Below, in pieces: positions 34,356 through 42,129 of a stretch of DNA of 64,000 nucleotides (positions within the stretch are counted from its first letter, which is position 1; each line of letters opens with the position of its first letter). The notes under the pieces were generated by a model. It was not told where the DNA came from. It made no database searches and saw nothing but the letters and a program-made list of their open reading frames with translations. The stretch lies in the NCBI GenBank assembly GCA_964448135.1, contig CAYUVH010000037.1, forward strand, positions 1 to 64,000, written 5' to 3'. The position numbers were made by a program, and so were the translations under genes. Origin of the DNA: CAYUVH01 sp964448135. Its GTDB lineage: Bacteria; Verrucomicrobiota; Verrucomicrobiia; Limisphaerales; UBA8199.

Positions 34356-34835
34356 ATGGCCAAAGCTGTTGAATTGAAATTGAAGGTGGGGGACCAGGCG
34401 CCGGATTTTGCGGCGCTGGACCAGGACGGGAAGCCGGTGAAGTTGTCGGAGTTCAAGGGGCGGTCCGTGATCCTGTATTTTTATCCCAAGGACGACACGA
34501 CCGGTTGCACGAAGGAGGCTTGCGGATTCCGGGATGATTTTGCGTCATTCAAGAAAAAGGGCGCGGTGGTGCTGGGGGTGAGCCCGGACCCGGTAAAGTC
34601 GCACGCGAAGTTTGTGAAGAAGTATTCGCTGCCGTTCACGCTCGTGGCCGATGAGGACAAGGCGATAGTGGAGGCCTACGGAGTCTGGGGACAGAAAAGT
34701 TTCATGGGGCGGAAGTACATGGGGGTTTACCGGGTGACGTTCCTGATCGGCCCCGATGGAAAGATCAAACACATCTGGCCGGAAGTGAAACCGCCGGAGC
34801 ATGCGAAGGAAGTGCTGGCGGCGCTGGAGGCGTGA
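34356..34835 (+). CDS. bcp: Peroxiredoxin, Bcp/PrxQ type
   Basis: A 159-residue thiol peroxidase. The active site FYPKDDTTGCTKEACGFRDDF carries the peroxidatic Cys and a resolving Cys five residues later, the PrxQ pattern. It reduces hydrogen and organic peroxides with thioredoxin as partner in the cytoplasm. The ATG at 34356 (MAKAVELKLKVGDQAPDF) fits the family start; the open frame upstream is repeat DNA. A membrane protein gene follows 12 bases after the stop. Confidence 0.95.
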   Translation: MAKAVELKLKVGDQAPDFAALDQDGKPVKLSEFKGRSVILYFYPKDDTTGCTKEACGFRDDFASFKKKGAVVLGVSPDPVKSHAKFVKKYSLPFTLVADEDKAIVEAYGVWGQKSFMGRKYMGVYRVTFLIGPDGKIKHIWPEVKPPEHAKEVLAALEA

Positions 34836-34847
34836 GCGAACTGGTTT

Positions 34848-35507
34848 ATGACGGAGAACCTGAATCCTGAAAAGCCGGCGCGGGTTGCCGGCGGGTTGGC
34901 GCTGGGCGTGTTGATGCTGCTGGTGTCGGTGGCGGTGGCTTATGCCCTGCCGGTCATGACGGCGAAGTGCTGGATTTCGATCCGGGTGGAACGGCAGTTG
35001 ATTTTTGTGAGCTATGGAGCGGTGTTGTACGGGGCGATCCTGTTGTTTTATTATCTGAAGAAACGCACGCCGTCGAAGGCGACTTTGGCAGCGGTCGCCG
35101 GGCTGGTGGGCGGCGGAGTGGCGCTGGGATTGGTGTTGCTGGCACTCACTTGCAGCAATGACATTTTTTTCAAGGTTGCCACCCAGCATGTGCCGACGGA
35201 TGCGTGGCCGCGATTGAAGTCGGGCCTGGATGGCCTGACGAAGAGCACGAAGAAACCGGAGGGAGCCGACGCGGCGGAGATTCCAAGCGGCACTTTGCCA
35301 TCCGAGTTCGATTCGACGCTCGGCAAGCGGGATTCCTACAATTGGGGTTCGGTGTCGGGCTCGAAAAAGAAGGCGACGGTGGTGACATATGGCGATGAGG
35401 CACGGGTGTGGGGGCTTTACACGGGTGGCTCGCCGACGAATCGCTGGCCGGATGCGAAGGTGATGGAAGTGGGGGAGAACACGTGGTACTTCGTGAGCAA
35501 TCATTAG
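34848..35507 (+). CDS. Membrane protein of unknown function
   Basis: A 219-residue protein with three hydrophobic helices (about residues 13-36, 49-68 and 78-101) and a polar C-terminal half (YNWGSVSGSKKKATVVTYG...) that probably sits outside the membrane. No domain was recognised. It starts 12 bases after bcp and is followed 11 bases later by a lipoprotein gene, so bcp, this gene and the lipoprotein may be co-transcribed. Coding confidence rests on the tight packing and hydrophobicity pattern. Confidence 0.7.
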   Translation: MTENLNPEKPARVAGGLALGVLMLLVSVAVAYALPVMTAKCWISIRVERQLIFVSYGAVLYGAILLFYYLKKRTPSKATLAAVAGLVGGGVALGLVLLALTCSNDIFFKVATQHVPTDAWPRLKSGLDGLTKSTKKPEGADAAEIPSGTLPSEFDSTLGKRDSYNWGSVSGSKKKATVVTYGDEARVWGLYTGGSPTNRWPDAKVMEVGENTWYFVSNH

Positions 35508-35518
35508 GCTTTTTCGTT

Positions 35519-35992
35519 ATGCGCTTTTTCATTCCAGTGGTTTTGATTGCGGCGAGCCTGACGGCTGGATGCCAATCTGATTCGCACACGCATCGCGATG
35601 CGCACAGTGGCGCTTACGTGAAGGCGTTTGAGCCGATGATGGTGACGCGGTATGGGACGAGGACGACGTCCGATGGCACGTGGCGGATTGGCGTGGCGGA
35701 GCATTCGCTGGATCTGTCGCACGCAGTCATTTCGCAGGGGAAGGATTTCGTCAGTTCAGGGTGGGTGACGGACAGCCCCAGTGGATGGAAGGCGCGCGGG
35801 GGCTGGTTTGTATATGTGGAGAGCCCGGGGAAGGTTTGGGCGTTCGACGGCGGCGCGGTGCTTTATTTTTTGCAGGTCAAAGGGAACAAGGGAACGCTGT
35901 ACGGTGCGAGCAATCTTCCGTGCCGGCCGCCGAAAGAAGTTTACTCGCGGCTGTCCATCCCGGTGAAGCGGGATGTGGACAGGCGGAGGTAG
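35519..35992 (+). CDS. Lipoprotein of unknown function
   Basis: A 157-residue protein. The ATG at 35519 gives MRFFIPVVLIAASLTAGC, a lipoprotein signal with lipobox LTAGC (Cys 18), followed by a His/Ser-rich tether (SDSHTHRDAHSG) and a beta-rich body with GGWFVYVESPGKVWAFDGG. No family recognised. It converges on gamma-glutamyltransferase with a gap of 25 bases and no clear terminator. Confidence 0.7.
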   Translation: MRFFIPVVLIAASLTAGCQSDSHTHRDAHSGAYVKAFEPMMVTRYGTRTTSDGTWRIGVAEHSLDLSHAVISQGKDFVSSGWVTDSPSGWKARGGWFVYVESPGKVWAFDGGAVLYFLQVKGNKGTLYGASNLPCRPPKEVYSRLSIPVKRDVDRRR

Positions 35993-36017
35993 AGGGAACG
36001 AAGACGGGAACGAGAAT

Positions 36018-37685
36018 CTACCAGCCGGCGGCGGTGCCGTCGGCGCGGGGGTCGGCGGCGCCGACGAATGATTTGCCGTCGGGGGTGCGGGCGACGATTT
36101 GGGAGGTGCCGATGCCGCGGCCGGGAGGGGTTTTCAGTTTGTGACCCATGGCGGTCAATTTCTCCTCCACTTTCGCGGGCAGACCTTTTTCGACGATGAA
36201 TTCGTCCGGAGACCATTGATGATGGACGCGGGGAGTGGCGAGAGCCTGGGACGGCGTCATGCCGAGATCGAGCATGCAGACGAGTTCGCAGAGGACCTGC
36301 GAAATGATGCGCGGGCCGCCGGCGGCACCGAGGGCGATGATGGGTTGGTTGTTCTTGAGCACGATGGTGGGGCTCATGCTGGAGAGCGGGCGTTTGCCGG
36401 GAGCGACAGCGTTGGCTTCCGCGCCGACGAGGCCGAAATAATTGGCGGTGCCGGGCTGCGCGGAAAAATCGTCCATCTCGTCATTGAGGACGACGCCGGT
36501 GCCGGGGATGACGACCTTGGATCCGAAGCTGGTGTTGACGGTGGCAGTGCAGGCGACCCAGTTGCCTTCGGAATCGGCGACAGAAAAGTGGGTGGTGTGA
36601 TGGTCAAAGGTCTTGGTCTGCCAGTCGGGCGGCGTGCCGTGGGAGGCGACCTGGATGCACTGGTCGAGCTTGATGCGATTGGCGAGCTCCTTCGCGTAGT
36701 CTTTGTTCACGAGGCCGAGCGGGACCTTGGCAAAGTCAGGATCGCCGAGCCAGTAAGCGCGATCGGCGAACGCGAGTTTCATGGCTTCGCCGATGACGTG
36801 GTAGCGCGTGGCGGGGTCCATGGATTTGAGGTTGAACTGCTCGAGCATGTTGAGCATTTGAGCGACGTGGACGCCGCCGGAGCTGGGAGGAGCGAAGTTC
36901 ACGACGGTGTAGCCGCGATAGGTGGTGATGATGGGCTCGCGGAGTTTGATTTTGTAGTCGCCGAAATCCTGGGCGGTCATGATGCCGCCGTTGGCCGCCA
37001 TCCATTTCCCCGTCATTTCGGCAAAGGGGCCGCGGTAAAACCAGTCGCTGCCGTGTTCGGCGATCTGGCGGTAGGTGTTGGCGAGGTCGGGTTGCTTGAA
37101 GAGGGTGCCTTTCGCGAGGGGTTTGCCGTTCGGCTGAAACACGGCGCGGGAGCCGTCGAATCTGGCCATGTCGGCGGCGACGGATTGGAGGCGGGAGGCG
37201 TAGCTTTCGTTGATGCGAAAACCGCTGGCGGCCAGTTCGGCGGCCGGCAGGAGGAGTTCCTTAAGAGGCTTGCGGCCGTAGTGTTGGACAGCGTATTCGC
37301 AGGCGGCGACTTCGCCCGGCACGCCGCTGGCGAGCGGGCCGGTCTGGCTGAGGTTGGGGTCGGCCTTGCCGTCGCGGACGAACATGTCGCGCGTGGCGGC
37401 TCGCGGGGCCATTTCGCGTCCGTCAATGGCGACGAAAGAACCATCGGCGCGGCGGATCAGCATGAAGCAGCCGCCACCGATGCCGGAGTTGTCGACGTCC
37501 ACGACGCCGAGTGTGAAGGCGACCGCGACGGCGGCGTCCACGGCGTTGCCGCCTTGCTTGAGGACGCGGACGCCGGCATCGGTGGCCAGGGGATGAATCG
37601 AGGCGACGACGCCGTGTTCGTAGGTGGCGGCGGGGAGGTGGAAGGCGAGGAGGAGAAAAAGGAAAGTGAGAGCAAGATACTTCAC
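36018..37685 (-). CDS. ggt: Gamma-glutamyltransferase
   Basis: A 555-residue exported Ntn-hydrolase precursor that splits or transfers the gamma-glutamyl group of glutathione. The signal peptide follows the GTG at 37685 (YLALTFLFLLLAFHLPAA). Family blocks are GGNAVDAAVAVAFTLGVVD, GIGGGCFMLI, PPSSGGVHVAQMLNMLE, and the autoprocessing site DHHTTHFSVADSEGNWVA, whose Thr (near residue 363) becomes the N-terminal nucleophile of the small subunit. PLSSMSPTIVLKN and ALGAAGGPRIISQVL complete the active site. It lies about 90 bases downstream of a dicarboxylate/amino-acid symporter gene on the same strand, suggesting linked use of released glutamate (inference). Confidence 0.95.
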   Translation of the reverse strand: MKYLALTFLFLLLAFHLPAATYEHGVVASIHPLATDAGVRVLKQGGNAVDAAVAVAFTLGVVDVDNSGIGGGCFMLIRRADGSFVAIDGREMAPRAATRDMFVRDGKADPNLSQTGPLASGVPGEVAACEYAVQHYGRKPLKELLLPAAELAASGFRINESYASRLQSVAADMARFDGSRAVFQPNGKPLAKGTLFKQPDLANTYRQIAEHGSDWFYRGPFAEMTGKWMAANGGIMTAQDFGDYKIKLREPIITTYRGYTVVNFAPPSSGGVHVAQMLNMLEQFNLKSMDPATRYHVIGEAMKLAFADRAYWLGDPDFAKVPLGLVNKDYAKELANRIKLDQCIQVASHGTPPDWQTKTFDHHTTHFSVADSEGNWVACTATVNTSFGSKVVIPGTGVVLNDEMDDFSAQPGTANYFGLVGAEANAVAPGKRPLSSMSPTIVLKNNQPIIALGAAGGPRIISQVLCELVCMLDLGMTPSQALATPRVHHQWSPDEFIVEKGLPAKVEEKLTAMGHKLKTPPGRGIGTSQIVARTPDGKSFVGAADPRADGTAAGW

Positions 37686-37744
37686 GGCGCGGGGTGTGAT
37701 TGAGCGAAGGGCGAGCGGGCGCGAGCTGCTTCTTCGGAATAATG

Positions 37745-37768
37745 GAGCCTCGTTGCCTCGGCTGCTAC
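37745..37768. repeat. Dispersed 24-bp repeat, copy 2
   Basis: Inverted copy of the 24-base repeat at 487-510, between ggt and the symporter gene. Confidence 0.6.
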
Positions 37769-37773
37769 AGGGG

Positions 37774-39228
37774 TTAGGAGATTTCGAGGTCATCGGATTT
37801 GGATTCGGGGGCGAGTTTGAGTTCGCCTTCCCAGCGGGCCATGACGGCGGAGGCGAGGCAATTGCCGAGCAAATTTACGGAAGTGCGGGCCATATCCATA
37901 AAAGCGTCCACACCGAGGATCAGCGCGACTCCCTCCAAGGGAAGACCGAAGGAGGTAAGTGTTCCCGAGAGAATCACCAGGGACGCGCGGGGGACTGCCG
38001 CCACGCCTTTGGTGGTAAGCATCAGGGTCAACATCATCATGACCTGCGTCTGGAGAGTCAGTTCGATGCCGGCGGCCTGGGCCACAAATACCGAGGCGAG
38101 CGCGAGGTAGAGGGTGGAACCATCCAGGTTGAAGGAGTAACCGGTGGGCAGGACGAAGGCGACGATCCGCTTGGGGACGCCAAATTTTTCCATGAGACGC
38201 AAGGCGTCGGGCAAGGCGGCTTCGGAAGAGGCCGTGGAGAACGCGAGCAAAACGGGCTCACGAACGGTTTTGAGGAAGCGAAGGATGGGGATCCGCGCAA
38301 TCAGCATGATGGGAACCAGCACGATGAGGATGAAGACCAGCAGCGCACCGTACAAGGTGAGCACCAGCGTCAACAAGGTGAGGAGAACCCTGAACCCACC
38401 ACCGCTCTGGAGTTCGCTGGTCCCGATGGTGGACGCGATTGCGGCGGCGACGCCAAAAGGGGCCACCCACATGACGAGGCCGGTGAACTTGAACATCACT
38501 TCCGACAACGATTCGAGGAAGGCCAGCATGGTCTTTTTGGGCTGGCCGCTGACCTGGCCGAGAGCGATGGCGAAAATGATGGCGAACACCACGATCTGGA
38601 GGACGTCGTTTTTGGCAGCCGATTCGAAAAAGCTTTGGGGTACCGCATGCTCCACCACGCCGGCAAAGGTAATCTTATTCGTCGAAATCTGGGGTGCGCT
38701 GGCAATCGCAGGAGACCCGTTGGTAGCGTTGGAAAGTTGATTCGTGGACGCAAGAGATAGATTGGTGGCCGACAAGGTTTCACCTGCCAGGGCGACTGAC
38801 TGGTTCGTTGGCGCAACTTCCAAATTCGTTGCCGTCAGGGATTGGCTGGCCAGGACAGCCGGCTGGTTCGTGGTGGCGGAAGCCTGCTTTTCTTTAGCGG
38901 CTTGATGGACGCCGTCACCGGGCCGGATGAGATTTACCGCCAGAAGTCCGATAAGGAGAGCAGCCGTGGTGACCACTTCAAAATAGAGGATGGAACGAAA
39001 CGCGAGCTTGCCCACCGACTTGAGATCGTCCGCATGCCCGGCGATACCGACGACGAGCGTCGAGAAGAGCAGGGGCACGATAATGCACTTGATCAGGTGC
39101 AGGAAGACGGTGGAAACAAATTTGCACTCGATGGCGAGCTTCGGGCAATAGAGTCCGAAGAAGACGCCCGCAATCATGGCAATGATGATCCAGGCGCTGA
39201 GGGAGATGCGCTTGAGTTGGCTGATCAT
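37774..39228 (-). CDS. Dicarboxylate/amino acid:cation symporter (DAACS family)
   Basis: A 484-residue GltP/DctA-type transporter. Family motifs are STASSEAALPDALRLMEKFGV (first re-entrant loop), VLPTGYSFNLDGSTLYLALA and DMARTSVNLLGNCLASAV (substrate and sodium sites). It should carry glutamate, aspartate or C4-dicarboxylates with cations. Oddly, the loop after the third helix (about residues 105-190) holds a low-complexity Ala/Thr/Asn/Ser insert containing two imperfect copies of a unit like SLTATNLEVAPTNQ; this is rare in bacterial members. ggt lies downstream on the same strand. Confidence 0.92.
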   Translation of the reverse strand: MISQLKRISLSAWIIIAMIAGVFFGLYCPKLAIECKFVSTVFLHLIKCIIVPLLFSTLVVGIAGHADDLKSVGKLAFRSILYFEVVTTAALLIGLLAVNLIRPGDGVHQAAKEKQASATTNQPAVLASQSLTATNLEVAPTNQSVALAGETLSATNLSLASTNQLSNATNGSPAIASAPQISTNKITFAGVVEHAVPQSFFESAAKNDVLQIVVFAIIFAIALGQVSGQPKKTMLAFLESLSEVMFKFTGLVMWVAPFGVAAAIASTIGTSELQSGGGFRVLLTLLTLVLTLYGALLVFILIVLVPIMLIARIPILRFLKTVREPVLLAFSTASSEAALPDALRLMEKFGVPKRIVAFVLPTGYSFNLDGSTLYLALASVFVAQAAGIELTLQTQVMMMLTLMLTTKGVAAVPRASLVILSGTLTSFGLPLEGVALILGVDAFMDMARTSVNLLGNCLASAVMARWEGELKLAPESKSDDLEIS

Positions 39229-39363
39229 TGGTCGCGTGAATGTGGGCGCAGGTTAGAGGGACGTGGGACAGGTTTCAAGCATGCCGCGATGATCTTCAGC
39301 CGTTCACCCTTTGGACGAATGTCGTGCCGCTTCAAGCGAGACAGGATTGCGTGGCCGTGCCTT

Positions 39364-42114
39364 TCAAGGTGCGACGACGCGGTAGAAACGTTCCGGTACC
39401 GGGCCGGTGACGTCCAGGAAAGAGGCGGTCGAGTTGGTCGCGACAATGGTGCCGAGCGTGGTCCATCCGGTATTGGCGAAGTCGTCCTTGTATTGCACCT
39501 CGTAGGTCCGACCGTTGACCGCGCTCCAGGAGATGGTCGAACTGGAGGTGCCCGCACCGACGATGGCGGGCACGATGACAGGAGCCGGGCCGGGGACGGG
39601 CGTGTAGGTCAGCAAAATGTTGCCGGAAAGGTCCACGGAATTGGTGAAGGAACCGGCGGCGTACGTAGCGTTGGAAATGGTGAGGAAACGGGATAAGCCC
39701 GGGTTGGCGGCGGAGCCAGTGAGGGAGATGATCGTCCAGGTGTGAGCGCTTTGCCAGAAGGGGGCATTGGTGGCGGGGGCGCTGGCGGCGCCGATGAAGT
39801 TCAGGGAAAGCTTTGCGGTACCGCCGAGGACGAGATTTCCGCCGGTGAGTTTGATGACGTCGTAATTGGTGCCGGAACCATCGACGGCATTGGTGGAAAG
39901 TTCCCAGACATAAGTGCCGCCGGCGCTGAGGTCGAGCCCGGCGCCAAGGGTCAGTGGTCCGGCACTCTGGCCGGGGGAGATAAGCCCGGTAGCGGTCACC
40001 GGTCCGGCAACAGCGCCAAAGCCCCCTAAAGCGCCGTTCGTGGCAATGACCACGGGACCGGCACCGGTGCCACTACCAGCATCGTTATTCACGAGCAGCG
40101 TGCCGGCGTTCACCGTAGTACCGCCGGTAAAAGTGTTGGCGGCAGTCAGAATCGTCCGGCCGGCCGTGAAAGGGTTGGCCGCATCGCGGCGGAACTGGCC
40201 GGCACCCGAGATGACGCCGTTGTAGGTTTGGTCGCCGGCGGAAGCATCATTATACGACTCCAATTGCGAAACCGTGGAACTGAGGTCGTTCGAATGGCCG
40301 ATGACGATGGGGCGCGGGAAGCTGAAGCCGCCCCCGGTAAAGCGGAGGCGAAACGCGTTGTTGGTCGCGCCGGGATTGTTGCCAAGGTTGCGGATGGTCA
40401 GGGTTCCGCCGTTGCCGCTGATGGAACTGGAGCTGAAGGGGAGGATGCGCACGCTATTGGTGAGGGTGCCGTCGCCGTAAATCGAGGTGTCGGCGGTCAT
40501 GAAGATGTCGTTGATCAGCGGGGAGGTGGAGCGGGTATTCTCGCAGAGGATATTGCCGCCGGACCAGGCGAAGAGGCCGCCGCCGAGCAGGCAGGTGGCG
40601 TTGAGGGAGATGACGCCCTGGTAGTTAAAGACCGGGCCGCCCAGGGTATTGACCGAATTGATATCAAGTGTGCCCGGGCCACGTTTGCTGACCGAACCCA
40701 GGCCGCTGATCACGCCATTTAACGTGATGTTGGACTGGCAATTTAGAACCAGGTCGTTGCTACCGTTGGTGATGTTGCCGCTGATGATGATGTTTCCCGA
40801 GCCGGCGCCGAAGGATTGGTCGGAGTAAAGGGTGATCGGGACATTGATAGTCGCGGTGGAGGCGGACTGGTTGGTGACGCCGCGCATGAGTGTGATGGCG
40901 TTGCCGTTGATCGTGTAGGCGCCGGAGACGTTGGTATCGAAAACGATCCAATTGACGAGCCCGGTGCCGGTGGTGAGATTGTTGACGTTGTTGGTGACCT
41001 GCCCGCCCGGGCCGGCAAATTCGAGGTAGTTTCCGCTGACGGGGACGGTGCCGCCCCAGTTGCCGGAGCTGGACCAGTTGCCGGAGCCGGCGATCCACAG
41101 GCAGGGGGCGCTGGTGCGGAGGTTGAAGCCGTAATAATTGGTGAAGAAGAAATCGATCACCTGGGCGAGGGCGATTGCGTAATTCGTCCGGTTGTTGGCC
41201 GTGTCGCGGACACCGGTGTAATTCGCCTCGATTTGCATGCCATCCAGGGGACCGCCGTTGTCGGAACCGTGGATCTGGACGTTGTAGCCGCCATCGAAGT
41301 AAGGATTTCCCGAACCCGGGTCCGGGTCCGTGGGACTGGGCACGGAGGGATAGCCCAGCGCCTCCATGAGCCCGCCGAAACTGTTCGTGCCGCGCAACAA
41401 TTGCGAGAAGGTCAGCGGCACCGAATGCGACAAGGTGCGAATGCTGCTCTGGTTCTCGTAGGTGGTCGAGTTGAGGGTCGAGTCGGACAGCATGAGCTGG
41501 GAGGAGGAGAGCAAATAGCCGAGCTCGAGGCGTTCGATGGCGTGGCCCTGGCCGTGGAGATCGACATAAAAACCGCGGCCGTTGCGACTGATGACGTTGT
41601 TGCTGGACGAATTGATGAAGCCCTGGAATTCCTGCCAGGCCTGGATGGCGTAAACATTCGTGCCGGCGCCGTCGTCCTGGTTGCGATTGCAGTCGAGCTT
41701 CGACCGCTTGAGATTGCAGACGATAACGTGCGCGTAGTGACCGAAGTAATTGCGGAACACCTTTTGAACCGCCAGGGCGACATCATCGACGTTGGAATCG
41801 GTGGTGGTGGAACAATCCGGATCGCTGCCGCACACGCGGTTGGGGATTTCCGAAGGGGTGAGCCCACCGCCATGCGGCGCGGAGAAAATCACCGGCATGT
41901 CACCGGCGACGTATTGAATGTAGTTGCTGCGGCCGAAGTAAGTGGTGCCGGGGGTGTAGGTCTGGGCAGACGTGGCGCTGGAGCGCAGAAAGGCCAGGAC
42001 GGCCAGGCAGAACAAAGCGCGGAGGAGGGCACACGTTTCCCGCCGGCCGCGCAGGAGACTTAATCCCCGGCCGGCTTCCCGCCGGCCGGGGTGGAGTTTC
42101 AGCAAATACAACAA
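39364..42114 (-). CDS. Secreted N-formylglutamate-amidohydrolase-like / beta-strand repeat protein
   Basis: About 916 residues. After a signal region (ALFCLAVLAFLRSSATSAQ), residues about 65-340 resemble the N-formylglutamate amidohydrolase/zinc hydrolase fold: VIFSAPHGGGLTPSEIP, LKRSKLDCNRNQ and FYVDLHGQGH supply candidate zinc ligands. Residues about 350-830 are autotransporter-associated beta-strand repeats (AANTFTGGTTVNAGTLLVNN). The last 80 residues are a C-terminal module ending ERFYRVVAP. No beta-barrel autotransporter domain follows. The start is uncertain: the TTG at 42114 reads through a strong hairpin at 42065-42091. The next gene upstream encodes a similar repeat protein. Confidence 0.8.
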   Translation of the reverse strand: MLYLLKLHPGRREAGRGLSLLRGRRETCALLRALFCLAVLAFLRSSATSAQTYTPGTTYFGRSNYIQYVAGDMPVIFSAPHGGGLTPSEIPNRVCGSDPDCSTTTDSNVDDVALAVQKVFRNYFGHYAHVIVCNLKRSKLDCNRNQDDGAGTNVYAIQAWQEFQGFINSSSNNVISRNGRGFYVDLHGQGHAIERLELGYLLSSSQLMLSDSTLNSTTYENQSSIRTLSHSVPLTFSQLLRGTNSFGGLMEALGYPSVPSPTDPDPGSGNPYFDGGYNVQIHGSDNGGPLDGMQIEANYTGVRDTANNRTNYAIALAQVIDFFFTNYYGFNLRTSAPCLWIAGSGNWSSSGNWGGTVPVSGNYLEFAGPGGQVTNNVNNLTTGTGLVNWIVFDTNVSGAYTINGNAITLMRGVTNQSASTATINVPITLYSDQSFGAGSGNIIISGNITNGSNDLVLNCQSNITLNGVISGLGSVSKRGPGTLDINSVNTLGGPVFNYQGVISLNATCLLGGGLFAWSGGNILCENTRSTSPLINDIFMTADTSIYGDGTLTNSVRILPFSSSSISGNGGTLTIRNLGNNPGATNNAFRLRFTGGGFSFPRPIVIGHSNDLSSTVSQLESYNDASAGDQTYNGVISGAGQFRRDAANPFTAGRTILTAANTFTGGTTVNAGTLLVNNDAGSGTGAGPVVIATNGALGGFGAVAGPVTATGLISPGQSAGPLTLGAGLDLSAGGTYVWELSTNAVDGSGTNYDVIKLTGGNLVLGGTAKLSLNFIGAASAPATNAPFWQSAHTWTIISLTGSAANPGLSRFLTISNATYAAGSFTNSVDLSGNILLTYTPVPGPAPVIVPAIVGAGTSSSTISWSAVNGRTYEVQYKDDFANTGWTTLGTIVATNSTASFLDVTGPVPERFYRVVAP
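42065..42091. repeat. Strong GC palindrome at the gene junction
   Basis: Perfect 11-bp arms CCCCGGCCGGC and complement around TTCCC. It lies 39 bases past the stop of the 42130-46353 gene and within the apparent 5' end of the 39364-42114 frame. It could be a terminator-like or REP element, which would move the true start of the downstream gene. Confidence 0.55.
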
Positions 42115-42129
42115 GCTGATCGAGGCGCT

